NCBI GenBank assembly: GCA_035344155.1
Contig: DAORAL010000022.1
Coordinates: forward strand, 1-64,000
DNA from: UBA1845 sp002338715
GTDB lineage: Bacteria; Planctomycetota; Phycisphaerae; UBA1845
DNA: 64,000 bases
Reading direction: 5' to 3'
Shown here: piece by piece, positions 8,263 through 16,408 of the stretch
Layout: every line of letters starts with the position of its first letter
How positions within the stretch are numbered: position 1 is the first letter of the stretch
Notes under the pieces: model-generated
The model's input: only the letters and a program-made list of their open reading frames with translations
What the model was told of the DNA's origin: nothing
The model's database searches: none
Program-made: the position numbers and the translations under genes

Positions 8263-10143
8263 CTATTGCTTCAACTTCGTCGGCGGTTCTTTCTTGCCGG
8301 GCGCCTGATCGTTGATCAATTCGATCACGAGCGTGAGCAGCGTCTGCTGCTTTTGCGGTGCTTTCGCCATGGCCGGTTTGCCGCCGGACGCCGACTCTAC
8401 TGGAAGCGCGTTGGTCGTTGCGTTTGCACCTCCGCCTCCACCGCCACCAAAGCCACCGGCTGCACCTGGATTCTGATTGCCGAATCCGCCAGCGACCTGC
8501 GGTTCTTCAGCAGATTCATCCGGCAATAGGCCATACGACTGGAGTGCTTGAATCCACTGAGCCGTTTCTGTCAAAGACGCTTTGTCCTCGGCGTCTTTCG
8601 CTTGAGATTCGTATCCGGCTTGCAGGCGCCGCAACTCTTTGGATCGGGCCAACTCAGCCGGCGGTGGTTCAAACTCCTCGCCAGCGGCTTGGCTGGCCAA
8701 CTGCCAAAGCTCCTGGGAGTTCTGCGACAAAACATTTCCAACGCGAAGCTGCACTTCCTCCGCTCCGGTCGTCGAGAGATCGTTGACCACTTCGCCGAGT
8801 TTGTCGCTCGAGATTCGCACGAGATACTGTCGTGAGTTGGCTGGCGCGATGAAATTCGACGCCTGGCCGACATAGTACGATTCGCACTCAAGGGCATTGT
8901 CTTCGTGGTCAATCGCTTCGTCGGATTCAGGGCCGTTCTTGTTTTCAACCGCTTCCGCAAAACCCCGTGAAGTTGCCAGAGCTTCAATCGGGCGCACACC
9001 GTTTCTGCCAAGGAACGCCTGAAGCTGCTTTTCACCTTCGGCTTGTTCCGAATCGTTTTCAAAAGAAACCGAGAGCTGCAATGGTTCGTTGAGGAACGGA
9101 TGACTGGCGACAACCGTGGCATCCGCGCCAGCTAGCAGTTTCTGCTCAAGCGTCATATCCGGGTCGAGCATGACGAGTTGTCGGCTCGGCTGTTCTGCAT
9201 GTTCTTCAGATGGCGAGGGCGGAGGCGGTCCGGTCGGCGTTGGCGGCTGGTCGAAGGTAAGCACATTATCGGCCAGCGCATCGTCGCCGACTGTCACAAT
9301 GTCTTTCGCAGAGTTTACTTTTCCTTCTGCGGTGTCGTCGCGGTCCGCATCAACTGTTTCCAAAGCCCGCTCAGATTTCTTTGACCTGGTCGCCTGCGCG
9401 AGCCGTTCCCTGCCTCGACGCCGAGAAGCTGGCGTGGCGTCTGCTTTCTCTTCTGCGGTCGCAGCGTCTGCGTCGGCGGTTTGCACCAACTCTGTTCCCA
9501 ATTCGATTTTGGAACTCGGAGTGCTGGCTGGGGGCGCTGCATCCCGCTTAGCGGTGGAATCAACACTTTCTTTCGCAAACGTTTCGACTTTAATGCCGGC
9601 ATTTTCGTCGGCACGCTTGAACAACTCCTGTTCGCCGTCTTTCGATTTGTCGCCGAATGCCAGGATCGTTTCGTCAGGGCGGCTTGATGTTGCCGGTCGG
9701 GATTGGCTCACCGATTCAGCACCGCGCGGGTGCGAAGCATTTTGTTGGCTGTTGAGCGACACATACAAACTTGCGCTGACCGCGACCATCAGCATCGCCG
9801 CGAGCGCCATCGTCGAACGGAATGGACCGCGTTTGTGCCGCGCGAGGGTGATGGTATCTTCGGGTTTCCCCAGAATTTCCGCACGTTCGGACTGCGCGGT
9901 GATGTCTTCGAGAATCGACGAAGGGGCTGATCCGCGCGGGAGACTTCGCATGGCGCTAGCCGCGGACGTCAGCATCTCCAACTGCGCGCGGGCGGTTGCA
10001 TCCGATTCGAGTCGGGCTTCGACCTCAGCCCGTTGAGCCGGCGACAACTCGTCGTCCAGATAGGCGCAGAGCATTTCGCCGAACGCTTCATCAAAAGGTT
10101 CGGGCGAGTTCGACTTTGGTTTTCTGTCATTGGATCGCGTCAT
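8263..10143 (-). CDS. large anti-sigma-factor-like membrane protein
   Basis: The ATG at 10143 sits one base past the stop of the ECF sigma gene, so the two are translationally linked; the longer frame into the sigma gene is not needed. Of 626 residues, the N-terminus (MLCAYLDDELSPAQRAEVEARL, residues 24-45, split by no gap) matches the helical anti-sigma (zf-HC2/RseA-like) fold but lacks the HxxxCxxC zinc ligands. One transmembrane helix spans ~residues 110-131 (STMALAAMLMVAVSASLYVS). The remaining ~490 residues are extracytoplasmic, rich in Ala/Glu/Asp, with a domain around residues 330-460 (EQPSRQLVMLDPDMTLEQ...) and a Gly-rich tail. It most likely sequesters the adjacent sigma factor and senses an envelope signal; the sensor domain is not recognised. 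Confidence 0.75.
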   Translation of the reverse strand: MTRSNDRKPKSNSPEPFDEAFGEMLCAYLDDELSPAQRAEVEARLESDATARAQLEMLTSAASAMRSLPRGSAPSSILEDITAQSERAEILGKPEDTITLARHKRGPFRSTMALAAMLMVAVSASLYVSLNSQQNASHPRGAESVSQSRPATSSRPDETILAFGDKSKDGEQELFKRADENAGIKVETFAKESVDSTAKRDAAPPASTPSSKIELGTELVQTADADAATAEEKADATPASRRRGRERLAQATRSKKSERALETVDADRDDTAEGKVNSAKDIVTVGDDALADNVLTFDQPPTPTGPPPPSPSEEHAEQPSRQLVMLDPDMTLEQKLLAGADATVVASHPFLNEPLQLSVSFENDSEQAEGEKQLQAFLGRNGVRPIEALATSRGFAEAVENKNGPESDEAIDHEDNALECESYYVGQASNFIAPANSRQYLVRISSDKLGEVVNDLSTTGAEEVQLRVGNVLSQNSQELWQLASQAAGEEFEPPPAELARSKELRRLQAGYESQAKDAEDKASLTETAQWIQALQSYGLLPDESAEEPQVAGGFGNQNPGAAGGFGGGGGGGANATTNALPVESASGGKPAMAKAPQKQQTLLTLVIELINDQAPGKKEPPTKLKQ

Positions 10144-10144
10144 G

Positions 10145-10786
10145 TCAGAAAACGTTTCCTCCCGTAGTACTGGCGTCCGGTAGCGATTGCGATTCACACA
10201 ACAACGTTCGCAACTGCATACGCCCGCGATAGATTCGCGATTTTACGGTACCGACTGCAACTTCAAGAATGTCGGCAATATTCTGATAGTCCATCCCTTC
10301 GATGTCGCGCAACACCAGGACGGCTTGATGATCCGGATCAAGCTGCGCCAATGCCGCAGTGACAAGTCGATCGCCTTCCGAAGCAAGCACGCTGGCGGCT
10401 GGATCGTCGGAATTGTTCGACGCGAGCGTATGTTTCAGCGCCTTGGTCGAACCGTCGTGATCAGACAAGCCGGCATCGAGTGACACGGTGCGTCGCTTGG
10501 CCTGCTTGCGTTTCCACGAGAGCGATTGATTGACCGCGATCCGAAAGACCCAGGTGTAGAACGCGCTCTTGCCGTGGAATTTGCCGATGGCTTGAAAGGC
10601 TTTCATGAAAACATCCTGCGTCAACTCACCAGCATCCGCATGATCACCGCAGATGCGCCAGCAGGTATTGAATACGCGGTCTTGATATTTGATCACCAGC
10701 GCGTTGAAGGCGTGGACCTCCCCGGCTTGCACTCGGCGCACCAGGACTGCGTCCTCAAAATTGCCTTCCGCTACCTGCGATTCCAA
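10145..10786 (-). CDS. ECF RNA polymerase sigma factor
   Basis: A 213-residue sigma-70 family protein of the ECF group. Region 2 runs from about residue 22 (HAFNALVIKYQDRVFNTCWR) through DAGELTQDVFMKAFQAI and WVFRIAVNQSLSWKR, the core-binding and -10 recognition helices. Region 4 is LDPDHQAVLVLRDIEGMDY, then IADILEVAVGTVKSRIYRGR, the helix-turn-helix that reads the -35 element. The two are joined by an unusually long linker (~residues 100-150). It is the first gene of a two-gene operon with the anti-sigma protein. ECF systems are usually autoregulated, but no confident promoter pair could be picked upstream. Confidence 0.93.
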   Translation of the reverse strand: MESQVAEGNFEDAVLVRRVQAGEVHAFNALVIKYQDRVFNTCWRICGDHADAGELTQDVFMKAFQAIGKFHGKSAFYTWVFRIAVNQSLSWKRKQAKRRTVSLDAGLSDHDGSTKALKHTLASNNSDDPAASVLASEGDRLVTAALAQLDPDHQAVLVLRDIEGMDYQNIADILEVAVGTVKSRIYRGRMQLRTLLCESQSLPDASTTGGNVF

Positions 10787-11118
10787 CGCTTCACCTGCTG
10801 CTAATGACTTAGACGCCTGTACTTCCCATCGGTTCCGGTTCGCGCATCATTTGGCTTGAATGACTCGAATACTGCCCGCCCATTATAGGACCAGTTCAAA
10901 TGTTTCGGACGGGGTTGGCCACACATCGAGGCACCCTTTTATACGACACGCCCGCTCCAAGGGTGCGATTCCGAGCGGATTCGCCCCCGAACCGTCCGTT
11001 CGGCGTCGATTTGTCGTCCGATGTTGCAAATCACCCATGTCGATGGCGTTGCTTTTCGCCACGCAAAGTCATAAAACTACGCGACTTATCCGTCAGAAAC
11101 CAGCGAGGAGGCCGTACC

Positions 11119-12930
11119 GTGGCAGTGCCTTACAACAAGAGAACGCATAAGAACGGGGAACTTCGTACATCCCACGTTGGACAGGAAGTCATTCTCGTCG
11201 GATGGGCCCACAACTACCGCGATCTCGGTGGGATGGCCTTTATCGACATTCGCGACTACACGGGCATCACCCAGGTCAAATTCAATCCGCAGACCGACCC
11301 GATCGCCCACAAGTTGGCCGGCACCGTCCGTCGCGAAGATTGCATCGCTGTCCGAGGTAATGTCATCCTGCGCGGCGACAACGTCAACCCGAAGTTGGCC
11401 ACCGGTGAGATCGAAGTTGAAGGACACGAAATCGATGTCCTCAGTAAATCTGACACGCCGCCATTTCCGGTTGAAGACGACACCGATGCCAGCGAAGACG
11501 CCCGTCTGAAAAACCGCGTGATCGACCTGCGCCGTCCCAAGATGCAGGAAATCATCCGACTTCGGCATCGACTCGCAAAAGCCGCCCGCGATACGTTTTC
11601 TGAGCAGGGCTTCGTTGAAATCGAGACGCCGTTTCTCGGTAAATCCACGCCCGAAGGCGCCCGCGACTATCTCGTTCCGTCGCGCGTTTACCCTGGAAAG
11701 TTCTTCGCGTTGCCGCAATCGCCTCAGCTGTACAAGCAGCTTTTTATGATGGCTGGCTTCGACCGTTACTGCCAGATCGTCCGCTGTTTCCGTGACGAAG
11801 ATCTGCGGGCGGACCGCCAGCCGGAATTCACCCAGGTCGACCTTGAGATGGCGTTCGTCCAGGTGGATGACGTGCTCGAAGCCGTCGAAGCCGCGGTCGC
11901 GACCATGTTTCGCGAAGGCATTGGTTTGGAAGTCCCGCGTCCGTTCCCGCGCATGTCGTATCACGAGGCGATGGACCGATTCGGCATCGATCGCCCCGAC
12001 CTGCGGTTCGGTCTGGAACTGCTCGACATCACCGAGGTGGCGGGCAAGACCGACTTCAGCATCTTCAAGGAAGCGCTCGCCAAGGGTGGACTCGTCAAGT
12101 GCATCGTGGCCCCAGGTGGTGGCGAACTCACCCGCAAAGTGACCGATGGGTTGGCCGACGAGGTCAAGGGCATCGGCGGCGGTGGACTGCCGGTGACCAA
12201 GGTGATTCAGGGCGACAATGGCGTCGAACTGTCCACCGGTGTCGCGAAGTTCCTTCAGCCGGTGTGCGACGAACTGTTGGCGGCGACCGGTGCGAAGGTC
12301 GGTGATGCGATCTTCTTCATGCCGGGCACCTACGCGGATGTCTGCAAGTACCTGCATTTCGTCCGCTCGCGCCTTGGCGAAATCCTCAATCTGATCCCCG
12401 AGGATGAATGGAATCTGCTGTGGGTCGTCGATTTCCCGATGTTCGAATGGAGCGAAGAGGACAAGCGGTTCTACAGCCTCCACCACCCGTTCACCGCGCC
12501 GCGCGATGAAGATATCCCCATGCTCGACACCGATCCGGGCAAGGTCATCGCCAAGGCGTATGACCTGACCCTCAACGGCATCGAGATGGCTGGCGGAAGT
12601 ATCCGAATCCATAGCCGCGAAATTCAGTCGAAGGTGTTCAAGCTCCTCGGCATTTCCGATGAGGAAGCCCACGAGAAATTCCAGTTCCTCATGGACGCCC
12701 TGCGATATGGCGCTCCGCCGCACGGTGGAATCGCCATGGGCTTTGACCGCTGGGTGATGATGATGGCCAAGTGCGATTCACTTCGCGATGTCATCGCCTT
12801 CCCCAAGACGCAACGAGCCGTCTGCCCGCTGACCAACGCGCCCGGCGAGGTGTCTGAGGATCAGTTGGTCGAACTGGGTATCGACAAGCGTCCGGAGGTC
12901 AAAGCCAAAGAGGCCAAGGGGGCATCGTAG
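11119..12930 (+). CDS. aspS: aspartyl-tRNA synthetase
   Basis: Class II synthetase charging tRNA-Asp. The GTG at 11119, preceded by gcgaggagg 7 bases upstream, gives VAVPYNKRTHKNGELRTSHV and a 603-residue protein, right for the bacterial-type enzyme; the in-frame extension back to 10900 is rich in Arg/Pro and unlike the family. The OB-fold anticodon domain has LVGWAHNYRDLGGMAFIDIR. Motif 2 is FRDEDLRADRQPEFTQVD, the GAD insertion lies at ~residues 300-410, and motif 3 is GGIAMGFDRWVMM. It heads an apparent run with msrB and a flavin reductase on the same strand. Confidence 0.95.
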   Translation: MAVPYNKRTHKNGELRTSHVGQEVILVGWAHNYRDLGGMAFIDIRDYTGITQVKFNPQTDPIAHKLAGTVRREDCIAVRGNVILRGDNVNPKLATGEIEVEGHEIDVLSKSDTPPFPVEDDTDASEDARLKNRVIDLRRPKMQEIIRLRHRLAKAARDTFSEQGFVEIETPFLGKSTPEGARDYLVPSRVYPGKFFALPQSPQLYKQLFMMAGFDRYCQIVRCFRDEDLRADRQPEFTQVDLEMAFVQVDDVLEAVEAAVATMFREGIGLEVPRPFPRMSYHEAMDRFGIDRPDLRFGLELLDITEVAGKTDFSIFKEALAKGGLVKCIVAPGGGELTRKVTDGLADEVKGIGGGGLPVTKVIQGDNGVELSTGVAKFLQPVCDELLAATGAKVGDAIFFMPGTYADVCKYLHFVRSRLGEILNLIPEDEWNLLWVVDFPMFEWSEEDKRFYSLHHPFTAPRDEDIPMLDTDPGKVIAKAYDLTLNGIEMAGGSIRIHSREIQSKVFKLLGISDEEAHEKFQFLMDALRYGAPPHGGIAMGFDRWVMMMAKCDSLRDVIAFPKTQRAVCPLTNAPGEVSEDQLVELGIDKRPEVKAKEAKGAS

Positions 12931-12961
12931 GTTTTCGGAGGCTACGAGCGGAAGGGGACCC

Positions 12962-13366
12962 ATGTCAGACCGCATCAACAAATCGGACGACGAGTGGAGC
13001 AAGGAGCTGAGTCCTGAGCAGTACCAGGTGACGCGGTGCGGCGGTACCGAGCCGGCATTTACCGGCAAATACTGGGACCACAAGGGCGAAGGCGTCTACG
13101 CCTGTGCCTGCTGCGGTCAGTTTTTGTTCTCGTCCGACACCAAGTACGATTCGGGCAGCGGTTGGCCCAGTTTCTGGGATGCGGTCGACAAATCCAACGT
13201 CACCGAGCACGAAGACAACAAGTTTGGCATGCGCCGGATTGAGGTTCGGTGCAGCAAATGCGATGCGCACCTCGGCCACGTCTTTCCGGATGGTCCCAAT
13301 CCGACCGGCCAGCGTTACTGCATCAATTCCGCGTCGCTCGATTTCAAAGAAGGTTCAGCCGGTTAA
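12962..13366 (+). CDS. msrB: peptide-methionine (R)-S-oxide reductase MsrB
   Basis: The 134-residue enzyme reduces methionine-R-sulfoxide in proteins. It has the two zinc CxxC pairs (CACC near residue 47 and CSKC near residue 97), the conserved SGSGWPSFW segment, HLGHVFPDGP, and the catalytic cysteine in RYCINSASL near the C-terminus. A strong ribosome-binding site (ggaagggg) precedes the ATG. It lies 31 bases after aspS and 28 before the flavin reductase, so the three are probably cotranscribed, although the functional link to aspS is not obvious. Confidence 0.95.
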   Translation: MSDRINKSDDEWSKELSPEQYQVTRCGGTEPAFTGKYWDHKGEGVYACACCGQFLFSSDTKYDSGSGWPSFWDAVDKSNVTEHEDNKFGMRRIEVRCSKCDAHLGHVFPDGPNPTGQRYCINSASLDFKEGSAG

Positions 13367-13394
13367 GGATCACAGCGCAAGGGAGGGAACCCAA

Positions 13395-13868
13395 ATGACC
13401 ACAAACGATTCACTGGCCGCCGCATTGGCGTTGATTCCGAGCGGGTGCAGCATCATCACCGCGGGTGACGGCAAAACCGGCACCGGGATGTTGGCCTCCT
13501 GGGTTCAGCAGGCATCCTTCGACCCGCCGCATGTGACCGTCTCCGTGAAGGACGGTCGTCCCATTCAGGCGATCATCGCAGAGTCCGGGCGATTCGTATT
13601 GAACCTGCTGGGGGAGGATCCGGGGGCGATGTTCAAACATTTCGGGGCTGGTTTCGGTCCGGGTGAACCGGCGTTTGACGGGGTGGACATCGGCGAAAAC
13701 GAGTGGGGCGTCGAACTGGGGGCCGCGGCTGGCTCGTTGTCGTGCGAGGTGCGGTCCACGGTCCAAGCCGCCGACCACGTGGTCTATGTGGCTGAGGTCT
13801 GTTCATCCAAAGCGGACGGCGGTCAGAAGCCCTACGTTCATATCCGTAAGTCGGGTTTGTCGTACTAG
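13395..13868 (+). CDS. flavin reductase-like FMN-binding protein
   Basis: The ATG at 13395 with agggaggg upstream gives 157 residues; a longer in-frame extension runs through msrB in another frame and is rejected. The fold is the split barrel of flavin reductases: ALIPSGCSIITAGDG, then MLASWVQQASFDPPHVTVSV, where FMN phosphate and isoalloxazine bind, followed by FVLNLLGED. It resembles the flavin-reductase module that in cyanobacterial diflavin flavoproteins is fused to an oxygen reductase. It likely passes electrons from NAD(P)H to flavin; together with msrB this suggests a redox-repair role, which is inference. Confidence 0.82.
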   Translation: MTTNDSLAAALALIPSGCSIITAGDGKTGTGMLASWVQQASFDPPHVTVSVKDGRPIQAIIAESGRFVLNLLGEDPGAMFKHFGAGFGPGEPAFDGVDIGENEWGVELGAAAGSLSCEVRSTVQAADHVVYVAEVCSSKADGGQKPYVHIRKSGLSY

Positions 13869-13905
13869 CGAGTCATGCCCCGCCAGTCGCCATCTCCGAG
13901 CCCTG

Positions 13906-14056
13906 CCGTCATTCCCGCGCAGGCGGGAATCCAGGGGAATGCACCAACGTATCCGGCTCGGAAACCACGACCGAATGACGATCTGGCGACCGTTGGAGTT
14001 TTCCTGCTACGGGTCTCGCTGTTTGATTCTGGATTCCCGCTTTCGCGGGAATGACG
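13906..14056. repeat. inverted pair of palindromic-core repeats, copies 3 and 4
   Basis: Two copies of the ggattcccgc...gcgggaatgacg core face each other: 13906-13937 on the minus strand and 14029-14056 on the plus strand, separated by about 90 bases of divergent flank. The right copy has a ctttcg loop variant. Such head-to-head pairs could fold into a large cruciform or hairpin in RNA. Confidence 0.7.
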
Positions 14057-14108
14057 AATAAGGGGATCGTGTGATGAATGCAGCCCCGACAATTCAATCG
14101 CAAACAGT

Positions 14109-14160
14109 AAAAAAGGCGTGCGGCACCCCGATAGTATTGGCGCGGTCAAAGGGTGCCGCA
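14109..14160 (-). terminator. possible minus-strand intrinsic terminator
   Basis: On the minus strand a perfect 10-bp stem (tgcggcaccc / gggtgccgca, loop of ~22 bases) is followed after four bases by TTTTTT. The long loop and the 4-base spacer make it less than ideal. If real, it ends a transcript coming from the 14.2-15.0 kb gene-poor stretch, which has no clear gene. Confidence 0.4.
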
Positions 14161-15039
14161 GCGAGTGGAAGATCGATGTATTGTTCTGGTGATTGGCAAC
14201 GCTCGGCAGCGATCCGTCTGCCCGGTGATTTCAATTTCGAAGCATGTTAGCCGCCCGATTTGAAACCGCCTGATGGCTTGCCCACCTTATGTTCTTTCGA
14301 TTTCAGGCTTATTCGATGTTTGCTGGCGTCGGTTTGGGTGCTGCAGACCATCGTCCAACGCCGCAATAATTGTTCATCGAAAATGTCTGAGCCGTTCTTT
14401 AGATAGCACCTCTTGGAAACCGATCTCTCGTCAACTCGCCGGTTGGCAACCCACCAACCGAGCGTCTCAATAATCTTCAAAGCAAGTGGTTGCGAATCGA
14501 ACAGCACCCACCGTTGTTCTTTAACTCTTGGCTACCTGCTATTGGTCGCTCAAGTAACCGAACCTTTCAGCGACCCGTGCAAATCGTCACAACCCTTATG
14601 AAAGTCGTGCAACAATCTCGCATTCAGACCTACGGTTGATTCTAGGTTTCAAGACCAGTCGCAAGCCACAGCCGCGTCGATTTTTTGCGCACGACAGACA
14701 CCGATTGGGCCGGCATCTTTTTGCAAAAGAATGCACCGAATCCAAACATCCCCGCGCTCAAACTTGCGGGAAATTCTGTAAACGTCTGTCATATATATAG
14801 TTAGTGAACAAATCGATCTGGGCGTGATTGACGACCCAAACTGACAAGATACCGCCTTTGTCAGCCCACCGAGATTCACAGAACGTTCCAACCATTTACA
14901 CTGAAGTGGGTTACTCACAGTATAAGTAGGCTCTAACACAAAGGCAACAAATTGTCGTAAGAAAGTCGCTAAAATTCTTGACAGTCGCGAAGTGGGTGAT
15001 CAAGTCTATTTCGGTAATCCGATATCTTTGATTCGGATT
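14161..15039. other. gene-poor, relatively AT-rich stretch
   Basis: About 880 bases hold no open frame that resembles a protein. The longest candidates (96 residues at 14649-14939 minus, 86 residues at 14247-14507 minus) lack motifs, ribosome-binding sites and the codon bias of neighbours. No tRNA T-loop or other known RNA signature was found. Base composition is visibly lower in GC than the flanking genes, and the stretch ends downstream of a possible minus-strand terminator. Confidence 0.5.
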
Positions 15040-16251
15040 TCAATTCAAATCCGACCCGGTGACGTCAGGCGTTTGTTTGAGCGCCACGTGTGTGGGCGAA
15101 CCACCGACTGTCAATATCGAAACTTCCGGCGGGCAGCAGAAGCGGATCCGCGGCGCATGTCCACGCTCGCAACCGACACCGCGCGAAACGTAGAGCAGGT
15201 GATCGTTCAACTCGCTAAGACCCCCGGCGGCGACGACCTTGGGAACGGGCGATGCCGTCACCGGAGGACCAAACCCCGGGATCTGAATCTGTCCGCCATG
15301 GGTATGCCCGGCCACGATCAGGTCGATGTTGTCGGGCATGTATGGCAGCAACGAAATACCTGGACGATGGGCGAGGACGATGGTCAGGTCGGTGCGATCG
15401 GCGACGATCGAGGCTTTGTAGAGCGTGTCTTTTGCCTGGCTTGAACGATATTCGATGGGAATGCCAGCCACCGCGATCGTGGTTCCTCGAACTTCCACCT
15501 GCTTGATTTGGTTATCGATGAGTTGAATCTGCGAACCCGCAATCGCTTTCGTCAATGTGCTCAGTCGATCGCAGTCACCGCTGACGACGTAGACCCCACC
15601 AGGCGCTTCGAGCTTTGCCAGCAGGGATTTGATCGCCGATTCCTGAAGGCGATATTGCTTCTCCACTCCTTGGAAAACATCGCCCGGGATTAGGATCAGG
15701 TCCGGGTTGGCCTGCATCGCCAGATCGACAGCCCGGTGTTCGTGGGCGGTTACTTCGTCGAATTGCATGTCGGCTAGCACGGCAATCTTAATGGGACTCT
15801 TGTCGGAGGCCATTCGCGCGGCGACGACATCGCAGGATTCGACCTTCAAGTTGAATGGCTCCACGTAGGTCGTGTACACGCACAGTGGGATGAGCAGAAA
15901 CGAGCAGAGAGCCGCGATCGTTCCGCATGCTCCGAAGGATACGGAACCTACCCCGGGAACCTTCACCACGCGAAAGACGAGGATCAAGACTCCGACGGCT
16001 GGCGCGACCAGCGCGAGGTCCAGGTACAGAAGGTGAATAAGCCCGAAGACTTCCAAGCCCAGCACCGCAACCGTGAGAGTCTTTGCGGCGACGATTCCGA
16101 TTGCTCCGCACAACGCCGCGAGCAGGATGCCCGCCCCGACGCGCATCGTGCCTTTGGATGACACGTGGCGAGCGGAAAGCCACAGGAGGACTGCGAAGAC
16201 CATAAAGTCGAACAGGCAAGAGAGTGCTAGCAATGCGTCGAATCGGGACAT
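15040..16251 (-). CDS. membrane metallophosphoesterase with altered metal motifs
   Basis: From the ATG at 16251 (aggag 13 bases upstream) the product is 403 residues. Four hydrophobic helices fill residues ~5-135 (LLALSCLFDFMVFAVLLWL, GAGILLAALCGAIGIVA and two more), then a calcineurin-like phosphoesterase domain follows: IAVLADMQFDEV, NPDLILIPGDVFQG, GGVYVVSGDCDRL, TIVLAHRPG and VAGHTHGGQIQIPG. The architecture matches YkuE/YaeI-type membrane phosphoesterases acting on lipid-linked substrates. The DxH motif reads DMQ and the GNH[DE] motif reads GDCD, so two usual metal-ligand or catalytic positions are changed while the GHTHGG motif is intact. It may therefore use a different metal set or be impaired. 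It is divergent from the sensor kinase. Confidence 0.8.
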   Translation of the reverse strand: MSRFDALLALSCLFDFMVFAVLLWLSARHVSSKGTMRVGAGILLAALCGAIGIVAAKTLTVAVLGLEVFGLIHLLYLDLALVAPAVGVLILVFRVVKVPGVGSVSFGACGTIAALCSFLLIPLCVYTTYVEPFNLKVESCDVVAARMASDKSPIKIAVLADMQFDEVTAHEHRAVDLAMQANPDLILIPGDVFQGVEKQYRLQESAIKSLLAKLEAPGGVYVVSGDCDRLSTLTKAIAGSQIQLIDNQIKQVEVRGTTIAVAGIPIEYRSSQAKDTLYKASIVADRTDLTIVLAHRPGISLLPYMPDNIDLIVAGHTHGGQIQIPGFGPPVTASPVPKVVAAGGLSELNDHLLYVSRGVGCERGHAPRIRFCCPPEVSILTVGGSPTHVALKQTPDVTGSDLN

Positions 16252-16408
16252 GTCAGACGTTACGCTCCTGCTGGCGATACGGTTCGCCGATTGTTCGTGC
16301 AACGGGACGCCTGCGGGTATACTGAAAACGTGCCTCGGGTTCGGGAACGTGGTCGCCGTGGCCTGTACGCGGCAATCGCGCGTATGCGAATCGCCGACAT
16401 AATCAATT

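Noticed and set aside
11086..12723. 545-codon open frame antisense to aspS
   Set aside because: A shadow of aspS codon bias on the opposite strand; protein composition is Arg/Asp/His-rich with no family match.
13906..14056. Repeated palindromes considered as a CRISPR fragment
   Set aside because: Units are inverted, unevenly spaced and also dispersed elsewhere; no leader or cas gene.
14649..14939. 96-codon minus-strand frame in the gene-poor stretch
   Set aside because: No motif, no ribosome-binding site and atypical codon use; chance open frame is likely.
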